The notes under the pieces: model-generated
What the model saw: only the letters and a program-made list of their open reading frames with translations
The model's database searches: none
Told to the model about the DNA's origin: nothing
Translations under genes and position numbers: made by a program
Source of the DNA: Emergomyces orientalis
Lineage: Eukaryota; Ascomycota; Eurotiomycetes; Onygenales; Ajellomycetaceae
NCBI GenBank assembly: GCA_002110485.1
Contig: MOWL01000068.1
Coordinates: forward strand, 1,364,001 to 1,428,000
Direction: 5' to 3'
Length of the DNA stretch: 64,000 bases
In this document: piece after piece, positions 1-10,830 of the stretch
Position numbering within the stretch: the stretch's first letter is position 1
Layout of the letters: each line of letters begins with the position of its first letter

Positions 1-529
1 GAAGACTGCATGGGCGGAGAACAAGGTTGATATCTCTCTGTACATCCCCTATTCGTAACGTCCTTTTCCCTATATTAGATACACCATTTCCTAAGTTTCA
101 ATAAACAATACTCCTTTATCTTCTCGATGTCTTCCATTAATGGCTCTCTTAAATGAGGCCTGTTCGTGATGAGGTTCTGAATACGGAGTAGATATGATCT
201 ATTCCATTTGATATCTTTGTTCAGATTTGAAAGTAACTTTCTATATTTCAAGTTAAATATTTATTACAACCACATACATTATGGTCTTATGTATGAGGTT
301 CATATGTCGTGTGGCTAAAGGGGCCAAACTGAGGCTCAAAAAGGGAAAGAAAGCATTCACAGGCATCAACATCTAATTGCCAACCTTCTCTCCTCCTGAC
401 ATCACCCCATCCCAGCCTACTCAATCCCCTTCCTCATCTTTTGCGCTGAACGTATAAACACGAGTATTGCCGTCCAGAATACCCATAGTGACCCCTACTC
501 TCGTTAACTACCTCCACGCCCTAGATAAA
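1..529. other. Intergenic, no gene seen
   Basis: AT-leaning non-coding sequence upstream of the first gene. I see no sustained coding frame. A TACGGAGTA nonamer, the reverse complement of a motif that recurs in several intergenic regions of this window, lies at 182-190. The stretch from about 360 to 529 is pyrimidine-rich and C-rich, as expected for a fungal promoter and 5' leader. Confidence 0.6.
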
Positions 530-1784
530 ATGCAGCCACTCGTTATCCTCTGGTTTCTCACACTTGCCGCCTGGGCCCTGAACCCTAATACCCCCAGGGC
601 CCAACGGTACCAAACAGTCATCACAATCAACAAAGACAAGGCCGTCCACAGCTACGACTACAGCGGCACCAACCCCATCGACGGCTGCTGGGAGAGCCTC
701 GACTGCTCCCTGACTCAAATCGACGCAATGTCCATGGCCAGCCGGCTCGAGTTCATCAAGTACCTGAGCACCTGGCGCTTGGATACGCTACACTCCATGG
801 ACCAATTCCGTGCCCTTGAAGGGGTCATCACCTTCTTCATGAGGAAGGATATTGGTGGCTCGGGCACGTGGCTTTCACTTGTACATGCAGCATGCATCGA
901 AGCGTTGCAAAGGGGCGCGGCAATCTCGCTTGGCCTATCGAGTAATACCGGTGGGAATCCGGCAAGTGAGAAGTGGGCGGATTATTTTCATCAGAGGAGG
1001 ACGGGGAGGCTTACGGATCGGAGTGTATGAAATTATTTTTTTTTTGCCACCTTATTTCACACGGTTTTAGTGTTTAAAAGTTTCACATATCTCAAAGGGA
1101 AGGAAAATGGCTAACAATGGAACTTACCACCTCCGGTCTTATGTGGAACAGGCCCATGACATATCCTGGGCGGGTGCGGAACAAGCTGCTGTTGACTACG
1201 GCATCCGCCGTGCCGACTCATCGCTGCATATCGAAAAGCCTTCCGGCCGTGTCCTACGCTGGATGCAATTCACGCGCGTGTACAGAACAGCCATGCAGTA
1301 CCGTCGTACGATCTTGTGGCTTATGAGGATGTATGTTTTATATTCCTTCTTTTATGTATGAAAGATAAAACTTTCTCTTCTCCTTTTATATATATATTTC
1401 CACCCGCTTCTCTGTACCCCTTTCCTTAATCTGAAGATGGCGAGAGATCTTAAGGGACTTGGCGCCAGAAAAAAGGAAACAAGTACTAATATAATCTGTC
1501 TCCCCAAAAACAATAGGGGATTCACATTCACTAGCCCCTCGGTGCCCATGGCCGCCGAAGCCTTTCTAGACTGGGTAACGGACGTGACAGATGCGACATC
1601 TACTGGCTTCCTAGCTGATGTGGCCTGGACCCTTTCCGCGTTGGGATTATCGCAGCACGGAGAGGACCCTGTCGCTGATTCAGAGGTCATGTTGAAGATC
1701 ATCACGGACTTCTGGGAAGTTTTTCAACTGAAAAATAACGGTGATGGTGGTAGTGGGGATGGAGGCAATCCAGAGTGGAAATAG
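530..1784 (+). CDS. Predicted secreted protein of unknown function, three exons
   Basis: I do not recognise the family. A three-exon model is internally consistent: exon 1 530-1024, exon 2 1071-1330 (the acceptor could instead lie at 1097) and exon 3 1517-1784, giving about 340 aa. Intron 2 has a GTATGT donor, a TACTAAT branch point at 1484-1490 and an AATAG acceptor, and the split codon joins in frame. I chose the ATG at 530 because it begins a typical signal peptide (MQPLVILWFLTLAAWA). An upstream in-frame ATG at 467 would place 21 polar residues before it. The mature part has a paired-Cys segment (CWESLDC), Trp/Tyr-rich helical stretches and an acidic, Gly-rich C-terminus, with no membrane span after the signal. 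It is probably extracellular; the function is unknown. Confidence 0.6.
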
Positions 1785-2678
1785 TTAGGACTCATCCGGC
1801 GTTATGAAGTAGGGATGATTGTGAGTGTGAGTACAGGAAGATGGTGTGGGTGAATGGAGGTCAAATGAGGAAAGGGAAATTGTTTCTGAAGCATGATAAG
1901 AATGGATCGATGAAAGCGCCCTGTTTATATGTTATGGTATGTAGAAGTTTAATATGCCCGGTGAGTGATATGTGTTTGGTGGGTGATTTCTCAAGTTACC
2001 TTTTATCACTACGCAGCGGCTTTCTAAAAATTTGCGGGAATCTGGCAGGTAGAGCAGAACTTATGTAATTTTTATTGTACCTATACATTAGTCAATTTAT
2101 AGTATTATGGCAATGAAATCAAAGGACATCATTGTTAATTTTATCGCGCTGTGTTATCTCATTCTTTCATGAAGTTTAGGGATTTCAAAATTTCAGGGGT
2201 AGTTAGTTACATGTTGTGTAACTGCGAACAGAGCTAAAGTATCAGAAACAGCTAAGCTTTGCCAAGAAGCCCTTTACCAACATTGTATTTCCAGAGATAG
2301 ATAGATAACCATCCAATGATAATCTTGCTATATAAACATACCGAGTAGTACATGCACTTACACTGCATTGGGAAGAGGAACATGGAAATATTATTCCCTG
2401 CAGCAAAGGATTGATTTATTCCCCATTGGTCATTACAAGACCTTCTCACGGTCAAAATGGGCGGAATGAATTCGCTCGAAGGAAGATTTATTGCTTTTAT
2501 TAGTAGTTCTAAAGTGTTCTCCAACCCCCCTCCCCCTTTTAACCCTAACCATATGTATACAATGTGATGTGATAGGATATAACCACACCCTGCTCACTTA
2601 CCAAACACTGTAGCTCTCAAACAGATTACCCTGCTAACCCAGTCCAACATATCAGCCGGGAAGAGAGAGAATTCAACT
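1785..2678. other. Intergenic, no gene seen
   Basis: AT-rich non-coding sequence between two convergent genes. It contains only short, low-complexity open frames and no recognisable domain or RNA. It probably carries the 3' UTRs of both neighbours. Confidence 0.55.
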
Positions 2679-3401
2679 TCAGAGACCTTGCGAAACCACT
2701 TTACATAGGGAACCCAGTTGCTGCCGCCGTGCATTCTCAAGCTTATCGGCGCTGCTCTGTGGTTGTAGGGAAGAAGAAAAAAAGTAAGTTAGCATATCAA
2801 GAGAAAAAGTCCTAAATGGTAATACTGAAGGGAAGAAAAGGGAATCCCGGCGACAAGCGTTAAAAACCACTAAACGAACCTCTTACTGAGAAGCAAGACT
2901 TACCTTAGGAACCCTCTTCCCAAACATCTGCGACTCCTTATAGCTCTGTTCCTTGGCAGCATCGTCTTTGGTGATATAAACATCACCACCACTGGGATCG
3001 ATCTTCATCCCGCTAGCAGCCGCAAGTTCCTCGTTTCTATCCGTGATAGACTGCACCTCAGCGCTGAGAGATTGCCTTCCAAAGGCGGTGCCCAATGCGC
3101 GCCCCTGGTCATATTGTGAAAATAATATATCAATATATATATATTTGGTCGGATATCCTTGTTTCAAAAAGCTCTGAGCGGTGGCTGTACGGAGGTATGA
3201 ACGAAGTTTTTAGTAGGTGGCCAATTGAATATCCCAGCCAGCAAAAGCCCAGCCAAAAAAATCAAGTCATATTCATTGATGGGGCATCCACCCGTAGTTT
3301 CACTCTCAGCTTGAGAGATGTCGGATATCTCCTCGAGTGAGAAACGTTTTCCCCTAGCCACTGTTGTTTTGACAGCCTCTTGTTGGGATTTCTCTAAACA
3401 T
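2679..3401 (-). pseudogene. SMP-domain (seed maturation / LEA-like) protein, damaged copy
   Basis: Three coding blocks on the minus strand look like the fungal SMP-domain family. Block 1 (about 3230-3385) encodes ARGKRFSLEEISDISQAESE. Block 2 (3104-2904) encodes a second unit with the sequence SAEVQSITDRNE and ends at a GTAAGT donor. Block 3 (2756-2679) encodes SSADKLENARRQQ and a stop. Blocks 2 and 3 splice in phase 0. Two things are wrong. The only nearby ATG (3401-3399) opens MFREIPTR in a frame one base away from block 1. The roughly 40-residue linker normally lying between the first and second SMP units is absent, and the block 1 donor phase does not match block 2. I therefore call it a degenerate copy. 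SMP proteins are usually linked to desiccation or stress tolerance; activity here is doubtful. An unusual short intron or an assembly indel could also explain the start. Confidence 0.5.
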
Positions 3402-3404
3402 TGA

Positions 3405-3459
3405 TTTTTTCTTTTTTCTTTTTTCTTTTTTCTTTTTTCTTTTTTCTTTTTTCTTTTTC
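3405..3459. repeat. T-rich 7-bp minisatellite (TTTTTTC)n
   Basis: About seven to eight head-to-tail TTTTTTC units lie immediately upstream (minus-strand sense) of the damaged SMP gene start. Read on the minus strand it would encode a Lys/Glu/Arg-rich run, which I regard as an artefact. Confidence 0.85.
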
Positions 3460-4342
3460 CTTCCTTCTTTTTGGTTTCGAATTGGTAGGTAAATTCGATC
3501 ATTTTGAATATATATAAGGGCTGGATGAATCTGCGGTAGAGGGTAATGGGGTAATGATTTTAAAATTTTCTCTTCTCCCTGTAGAATAAATAAACCATGG
3601 AGTGTGATGACGTTTTCATGACGTCCCAATTTATTTCATCGCGGTTAGGGACGGAGACACCGACGATGAGGATGACAAATTGAGCACAGTATAACCCATT
3701 TCATCCCTCAATTCCGTAATGTACAAAATCCCTTGAAAGGGGTTCTTTTCAATCATCACCGTTCTGCAGTGTTGAACGTTAGGACATGTCGCGAGGAGGC
3801 GGGTAGTTTCGCTTCTGCAGAATTAATTCCTCAGTTGTGTAGATCGTACCAAATCCAAGAGCTTCCTCTGGCATGTTTATGGCTAGTCAGATGGTTGAGG
3901 CCCAGATGACAGTAACAACAACATCTCTGTGACGTCCTTTAGAACGCGTCAACCTACCACAGCGCTGGCGCGGCGCGCGCCAACCCCAGACTCCGCAAAC
4001 CGTCAATTAGGTTGTCGTTAGCTACCGAGAGAGCCGAGCGCTTAACAAAACAAGGGCAGGAATGACGCAACCGTCGGGGAGTTTCTCGGGGGCAAAAATA
4101 ATCTTGGAAAAATAAGCACTGCCAAAATCACAACAACAAAAAAAAAAGGACAAGGGGAGACGATAAGAACACAAAAATACCCCCCAATTCCTTTCAGAAT
4201 ATATCATATAATAAAAAATAAAAAATGAGCAGCCATGCCTTTAATCCCTTGATCGATTAACCAACAATTTTTATTTTGTTATTTTATTTTTATTTTTACA
4301 AAAGGGTTGTAACGTATACAACCCCCAACTGAGCCGCCGAAA
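3460..4342. other. Intergenic, no gene seen
   Basis: Non-coding sequence containing a short GC-rich patch near 3960-4000 (CGGCGCGCGCC-like) followed by A/T homopolymer tracts up to the hydroxylase-family start codon. It probably includes the promoter of the gene starting at 4343. Confidence 0.5.
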
Positions 4343-5474
4343 ATGTTGGACGTCCTCCTTTCCATCCCGATGATTTCCTACCTCCTCATCCCCGCCATGT
4401 CCTCCTACCCCACAAGTCTCAACCTCATCTTCTTCTATATAACATGGATCACGTTGGTCCTGTCGAGTCCCCCGCTAAAGGTTGAAATTGTGGGAACAGT
4501 CGCTGTCCGCTTTTTGCTCTACCTAGTTCCGTCCCTGCTCTTTTTCCTCTTCGATCTGCTATTTCCATCCGCTGCGGTGGTGATAAAAGCGCAAGGCAGT
4601 ACGGGCCTTCCGGCGTCTAAATGGGGGAAGAGAGGTGGGAAACGAGCGCTGAAGGTTGCGGCTTGGACCGTGTTTAATCTGTCCATGGGCATTGTACTAC
4701 AGGCACTTGTGGAGGTGGTGCTGACCAAAATGCTCCGGACGAAGAGTGCGGTAAGGGTGGTAACGAGGCTGCCTTTGCCGTGGGATATTTTGAAGGACTT
4801 GGCGTTGGGGTTTGTGGGGAGAGAGGTATATATATACCTAATATCTTGTAGCCTCCGTAATTGTTGGGACAACACAAAGAAAGAAAAAAACATAGTAACT
4901 AATTGCACACGAACGCCAATTCGTGGTGGTATGATCCTAGGTCCTCCAATATGTAATCCACCGATACACCCTCCACTCACCAACCGCCTACGTCGCAAGA
5001 TGCCACGATGAATGGTACCACTCGCTACGAGCCCCTTACCCATTGACGGCGCACTACGACCATCCCCTCGCCTACCTCCTCTTTCGCTTCGTACCCACAT
5101 TCCTCCCCGCCGCCACCTTACGCTTCCACCTGCTCACCTACCTCATATTCCTCGCCCTCATCTCCCTCGAAGAGACCTTCTCTCACTCCGGCTACAGCAT
5201 CATGCCCACAAACTTCTTCATCGGAGGAATGGCGCGCAGGGCAGATTTGCACCTCCTAGGCAAAGGCTGTGGCAACTACGGGCCATGGGGGATTCTCGAC
5301 TGGATATGTGGGACTACAGTGGACCATAGTGGCCCTCGGACTGAGGCAGGAGATGCCGAGCATGAAGGTACTATCCATGACGTTCTTGATGCGGCTGTTG
5401 ATGCGACGATTGAGGAACCGAGGAGGCAGGTTAGGGGGCTGAGAACTCGGGGTCGAGCAATGGCGGCTTCATAA
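4343..5474 (+). CDS. Fatty-acid hydroxylase / sterol desaturase superfamily membrane protein
   Basis: Two exons, 4343-4825 and 4941-5474, join in phase 0 across a 115-bp intron (GTATAT donor, CCTAG acceptor) to give about 339 aa. The N-terminal half has several hydrophobic segments (about residues 1-25, 25-50 and 50-75). The C-terminal half carries the histidine clusters of the di-iron membrane oxygenase superfamily: HRYTLH (168-173), CHDEWYH (182-188) and HYDHP (199-203), then LEETFSHSGY and LHLLGKGCGNYGPWG. The last cluster lacks the paired histidines seen in classical ERG3/ERG25 enzymes. The same reduced pattern is, as far as I recall, usual in this fungal subfamily. The substrate is unknown; ER membrane location is inferred. 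A remnant of a copia element begins about 165 bp downstream. Confidence 0.8.
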
Positions 5475-5491
5475 TTCGCCCCCGCGGAGGA

Positions 5492-5504
5492 GGGGGGGGG
5501 GGGG
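5492..5504. repeat. Poly-G homopolymer (13 G)
   Basis: An uninterrupted run of 13 G lies just after the stop codon of the hydroxylase-family gene. Such runs are prone to length error in assemblies. Confidence 0.8.
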
Positions 5505-5639
5505 TGGTTGCTCACCTTCATGGTTCTCAGAAGCCAGTGGACAAACTCTCCACCAGGGCGGAATCTTACAAGCTTATTGGATTCTGTGGTAAATCAATCT
5601 ACAGGTTGTGGAGTCCTTCATCCGACAAGATGTTGATTA

Positions 5640-7366
5640 CTAGTGACGTCGTTTTCCCGTGAGGGGAGCAGTGGCTCCAGGGAAGGGGGTTAGTTGTACA
5701 TCTACAGCTACAGCCATGGAGATTCCGTCGACCCAGGCCACCTATTTGGTGGATGATGTCAGAGCTCCCGAAATTGAGGATCCTGACGCCGCGTACATTC
5801 CAACCCCCGTTACAGACTTCCTACCAAAATCATATAAGGATGCTGTAAACAGGCCAGGGGGGGTAGGAGTTTTCTGGCTTAAGTCTATGGAACGTGAGAT
5901 CGCGGATCTGCAACGCCGGAATACATGGACGCTCATTCCTAGATCTGACGTCCCAGAGGACGAACCAGTGGCCCCTGGCCGCTGGGTTTTTGTTGAAAAA
6001 GATCGACCAGAAGACCCCAACGCGGACGAAGATGGCATTCTACAGAAGTCCTGTTAGGTGGTTTGTGGCAACTGGTTGCAGAAAGGCTCCAGCGAGGAGG
6101 CGTACGCCCCTGTGGTTACTGACACTATGAATCGTATGATGTTCGCGATCGCTGCACTGCGTGGATGGACCTTATGTCAAGTTGACATTGTGATGGCATA
6201 TCGGCATGGGCGATTGGGCAAGACCATCTATATGAGGCAACCTACTGGCTTCGAATCTGGCACCCCGCATACGCTAGTGTGTGCAGTCGAGGGGTCCTTA
6301 TATGGATTGTATCCTGCCGCTAAGATTTGGTATGACTATCCTACGGCTCTGCTGCGTGAGAATGGGCTTACACTAACCCTTATGACCCTGCTCTATGGCG
6401 CCATACGTCTCGTACGCACCTCCATATGACCATTTATGTTGATGATCTCAAAATTATAGCGGAAATCCGACGGACGCAGATTGGTTAGTGGGCATCTTGA
6501 CAGGGCGTTTGGTGATTAAGGATATGAAGGAACCCACCAAATATTTGAGAATGGAGGTTAGTCGCGAGGATGAAGGAATCAAGTTGACGCTCCAACAATG
6601 TATTGAACACTTGATAGAGGACTTTCACCTGGAGGATGCTGTCGCTGTCCGTACACCCATGGATGAGAGCTTACGGATTGACGATGCCCCTATCTCTGAG
6701 AAGGATGGAGGTTTTACAAAGCAGCATTACCAACATGGTGTAGGGTGCCTACAGTATTTGGCGGTCAAATTGCGACCAGATATCGCCCGCGCGGCATCCC
6801 TTCTAGCGCAAAAGAATGCTACTCCCACCCCTAAAGCATGGAAGGCTCTGTTGCATGTCGTACGCTACTTGAAAGGAACGAGCGATCTCGGCATCTTCTA
6901 TGCGAAAGATGATGGAGGATCCGTTGCAGCATTCCCACATGCTAATTACCTGCCAATTGAATACACAGACTCTGATTGGGCGGGACCTCTGAACAGTGAT
7001 CACAAATCTACATCTGATTTTCTCTTTGCTTGCAGGAGCACCGATATCATGGCGTTCTGCGAAGCATCCTGCGTCTCTCTGAGCTCCAATGAGGCCGAAT
7101 ACATAACCCTTATTGAGGCCGTACGGGAGTCAGTTTGGTTAAAGAATATGATGAATGAATTGGGCTTTATTGCGGAAGATCTGTTGCACATAGAAGTTGA
7201 CAACAAAGGTTCGATCGACCTCCCTACGGTCGCTGCAATTACAGCTAGAAGCAAGCATATCGACACTAGATTCCACTACTCGCGTACGCAGTTGAATGAG
7301 GGTGTAATTGCTCTTGATTACGTTTCCACAGAGGAGATGGTGGTGGACGGTTTGACCGGCATTTGA
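5640..7366 (+). mobile_element. Ty1/copia retrotransposon pol remnant (broken)
   Basis: Reverse transcriptase and RNase H of a copia-class element can be read in three frames. The RT N-terminal part begins around 5659 and runs into an in-frame TAG at 6055-6057, then continues in the same frame to about 6400 (motif CQVDIVMAYRHGRLGKTIYM). The RT active-site motif YVDD is at 6435-6446 in a second frame. The distal RT and RNase H part (YTDSDWAG, then SSNEAEYI, then KHIDTRFHYSR) is in a third frame, 6488-7366. Gag, protease and most of integrase are missing. One nonsense codon and at least two frameshifts make it non-functional. Base composition is near that of genes, so it has not been AT-shifted like the islands nearby. 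Confidence 0.9.
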
Positions 7367-7516
7367 GCGTTTCCTCAATTTGCTAGGGCTTACAGGCATG
7401 AATAATGGAAAGGCTTAATCCGCTGTATGTAGCATGTTTTCGAATGATTCTAGGATAGGATAGCTAGTAGCGGATATGACGGAGGTCTATGATCTCGCTC
7501 GGTGGCGCGAGGGGGG

Positions 7517-7636
7517 TGTTGGTCGCTCCCCGCACGTGACCATAGAGTATATAGCTAGCTGCCTCCTCTGAATATAGAAGAAGTTCAACCATCCAACAGA
7601 TCTTGCCGCAATTCTCGCAGACTATAACCCTGAGCA
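7517..7636 (+). repeat. Possible copia LTR fragment
   Basis: A G-rich tract (7511-7516) resembling a polypurine tract is followed directly by TGTTGGTCGC, a common copia LTR start. A CA end can be placed at 7635-7636. A stretch containing GGTATCAGGCCTGGGTC follows from about 7645 and resembles an initiator-Met tRNA primer-binding site. I could not find a second copy in this window, so the 3' boundary is tentative. Confidence 0.35.
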
Positions 7637-7639
7637 CCT

Positions 7640-9177
7640 ACCTAGGTATCAGGCCTGGGTCAGCGCTTAAGCCACGGAGGAGGCAGCACATGTGAGGCCC
7701 AGCTCTAAAGCAAGCAAGAAGTGTGCAAGCTCTAGTCGAAGACATCTTAGGTGTAGAATGTCACATAGGAAGATGCAACACACAGGTCACTCTGCAAACT
7801 TTCACACCTCAGAGATTGAATATGAAAAAGATAAGATGTGTTTTGACTCAGCAGAACCAAATGAACTCTCTTCAATTTCTCACTTCAACAGTGATTAAGA
7901 AGATCTTCTCTCGCTTTAAAACTAGGCTCTAAGCTGCCATTAGAAGCACACAAAACATTAGTAAAGTGGTCTCTGATATGCTAGAGTTCTAGAGATAAAC
8001 AATTTTAGAAACTCTCCACCTCCACCACATTAAACAATTTCAATTTCAAACTTAACAACAAGCTCAAAGAGCATTGAATTATGCATCTGATGTACTCGCG
8101 CTACACCCTCACTAACTCAAGAGTGAAGTGTGAGAAGGTGTGAAGGTGATCTTCCTGAAAGTGCTAAGTAACTAGTCACAGAATAGCTTCGAAACTCTAT
8201 AAATAATATCTACATATTGATACTAATTTGAAAGAGATTCAGAGATAAGATTCTATTAGACTGTCAATTCTGCTGTGTATAAACTCAGAGTCTTTTAAGT
8301 CTCTAAGAGCGTTCTTTTTGATGTAGTGGTTAAAAGTCTCTCAGATTCAATGATAGAAATTACATTAGATTTGAATCATCTGTTGATTTCTAGAGCATTG
8401 AATTCAATAAATAGTTATATTCTTTGCTTGCTTCAGAATCTATTCAGCTCTGAAGATTTCTCTATAAAATCTATATAAAATATATAGTTGTTATAGATTC
8501 TCTGCTACTCTGAATAAAATATATAAAAAAGACATTTGTTTCTTGAGTTTAGAAGATCTCGGGCTGGCCTTTCTCATATAAAATCAGAAGTTTAGCTCAA
8601 GATTAGCTCTAATTTTAATCAGTTTTCTGACAGAAGAGAAGTTCTAGACTTTCAGCCAAGGCTTTTCTTCTGCAAGTCACTAACATGTTGAAAATGTCAG
8701 AGGCATCCATCCGCCCTGTGTCAGAGGCACTCATCTGCCGCATCTATCCGCCCGGCCTGATGTTATTTCTTTCATCTCTCAGGGCTATATAGCTCTCCGC
8801 AACGCACACATACTAGCATAGAAGAATCAAGCCAATATTACACTCCAACAGAAAAATCATGAACAGAAGCTGAACACTTCACTATCTTCTGATGAAGTGA
8901 AGATATGATAATACAAGAAGATTAAGATGTGAAAATTTATGTGAATTAATTCAAAATGAATCACTGGCTTTTACACCCACCACCCATGATGGGTGCGCCT
9001 CACCACAACGTAATTATCACCAGAATGCAACTTCTCTAAAACTACTACTTCATAGATATCTTTTATATGAGATAGTTATATAAAAGATACCTATCAATTA
9101 CTATTCTTATACTATTCTATTATATCTTCAACACAACTTAAGATATAAGCACGATAGAAAAGATATAAGGATCTTTT
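7640..9177. other. AT-rich island 1, no gene
   Basis: Strongly AT-rich sequence with a sharp return to GC-rich sequence at about 9178. Open frames are short and low-complexity. It probably consists of decayed repeat DNA. Its end carries a repeat shared in inverted orientation with 14109-14160. Confidence 0.7.
8993..9033 (-). repeat. Dispersed repeat end, copy A
   Basis: The reverse complement of this stretch contains GTGGTGAGGCGCAC preceded by a TTGCATT...TGGTGAT block. It matches the plus-strand copy at 14109-14160 with few differences. It lies within 200 bp of the edge of AT-rich island 1. Confidence 0.6.
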
Positions 9178-9439
9178 GTGCCGGTTAGCGGGCGCCGAGC
9201 CCGTCGCGCCCGACCGCCATTGGTCCGCCTGTTGCACCATGCCCGTTGTGGTTATCGAATGGGTCGCCGCTTTTGCGCCATCTCACGCCGCCCCAACGAT
9301 GCCGCTTGATCTATATAAAAACCCAATCTTATCCCTCAAACGACGACGCACTTTCTTCTCCTCTTTTCTCTCTTGTTCTGTCTCTCGCGCCCAAGCGCAC
9401 TGTCCCCTTTCCCACTCCCCCTGGCAGGGATGGTGCCGT

Positions 9440-9980
9440 GTTACCCGGACCTCGCCCCTTTCACCCTGCGCCCGCGGAGTCACCGAAAACCCGTCGCGAT
9501 GGATCTGTGTCACTTCATTGGTTTCTGAGCCATCCACACCGCCCCCTCACAGTGTTACCGCTCGCTCGGGTGTGATTGAGGCAGCCGGGGGCCTCTGCGG
9601 CCATGTCACGATAGTTTTCGCCATGTCGTCCCATCGGCAACTCTGGAGCTGCTGATCAGTTTTCCAGTCTTGCATGCTCTCTTTCTTCTTCTGCTGTTTT
9701 CACGGTTTCCCTGCTCCCTCAATTTCTCTTGATTTCCCAGATTTCCTTAGAGCCAGCCCATCATTCACAGCACAAGCCTCAGTCAAGGGGTATTTCCTCT
9801 TCCCGCATGAAACCCCATGGACGAGGAATGGCATTCAAACCACCGTATCGGCCGGGTTGTGGTGCCCGGGCTACATCCCCTCCCGCGCAGCGTCACCCTG
9901 GCTCAGCAACTTCGCTTTTGTTCCCCGATCAATGGCAAAATTGGCGCATCCCTTTTCGCCGCAGTATGCGTCTGTGAGCC
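9440..9980 (+). repeat. Diverged tandem duplication, copy 1
   Basis: A GC-richer non-coding unit is repeated in the same orientation about 0.8 kb downstream (10245-10830). Shared landmarks are GCGCCCGCGGAG near 9464, an exact 26-bp match at 9513-9538, GCCATGTCAC near 9600, and GCAAAATT plus CCAAAGG near 9930-9990. No convincing gene is seen in the segment 9178-10244. A frame at 10236-9871 on the minus strand is open but unrecognised. Confidence 0.65.
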
Positions 9981-10244
9981 AAGCCAAAGGGCGCGGTGTC
10001 GGGGAGCGCAAGTAAGATATGCGAACCTCGGGAGTTGCGATAATCGAACTCGATTGGCACATGGCACCAGGCATCGGTCCCCAGGGGTTGTTCCCCACGG
10101 GGATAGCCACGTCAGCTTCCTGAAGCGAGGCCCAAGGAACAGAGGAAATCCACTTGTCATGTTTCTGGGGCGGCGAAGAGGTCAACTGATCTGAAATTGC
10201 AGGCACCTCATGATCTGATTTTCTCGCTGAACACACTCTCCCTC

Positions 10245-10458
10245 ATCCTGCCCCTCGCCCTTGTCACCTTGCGCCCGCGGAGGCGCCGAAACGACTGTCT
10301 GATGACTTGACGGACTGTTGCTTCATTGGTTTCTGAGCCATCCACATCACTGCTTGCAATTTTACTTCACTTACTCTGGGTTCTAGGTTGCCGGGACATC
10401 TGCAGCCATGTCACAATGGCCTTCACCGTGTTGTACGATCGGCGATTCTGAACGGCAG

Positions 10459-10494
<36 letters not shown>

Positions 10495-10830
10495 TTTGAA
10501 AGTGGGATTTCCGCTTCTTGTTCTCTTTCTTTTTCTTGCAATTTTTCCTTTAGTCGATCCGCCCCTCCGTACTCTGTTGTCTCGGGACGCCTTTCGTCCA
10601 CGGGGCTTTGTGTAAAAAAAACCAGCAGGCGGCGATCAATCGAGAATATGGGGATGACTGGTAGGCTTGCATCCTCGGGTCAAAGCGTTTGCTGGGCCTG
10701 GCCTGAGCAATAAAGATTGCATCGCCCTTTGACTCATCAAGGCTGATTGCCATTGTCTCATTTTCTTTTCTCAGTCAATAGCAAAATTACTGCACTTCTT
10801 TTGCATCAGTGTGCGCCTGCAGGTCGGACC
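10245..10830 (+). repeat. Diverged tandem duplication, copy 2
   Basis: This is the partner of 9440-9980. The exact 26-bp block recurs at 10321-10346, with the other landmarks near 10266, 10406 and 10777-10830. The offset grows from about 805 to 850 bp because copy 2 contains an ATT microsatellite. Its right end overlaps the last codons of the caspase-like gene on the opposite strand. Confidence 0.65.
10459..10494. repeat. (ATT)n microsatellite
   Basis: About twelve ATT units sit inside copy 2 of the tandem duplication and are absent from copy 1. Confidence 0.9.

Noticed and set aside
1841..2068. 75-codon plus-strand frame after the secreted protein gene
   Set aside because: Composition is not protein-like, there are no splice partners, and it lies in expected 3' UTR/spacer.
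9176..9655. Plus-strand 159-codon frame with a TATATAAAA motif nearby
   Set aside because: Cys/Ser/Pro-rich frame across C-rich sequence of the duplicated unit. No homologous frame is kept in the second copy.
9871..10236. Minus-strand 121-codon frame in the tandem-duplicated region
   Set aside because: Open but unrecognised. It overlaps repeat sequence and competing frames on the other strand; not enough support for a gene.
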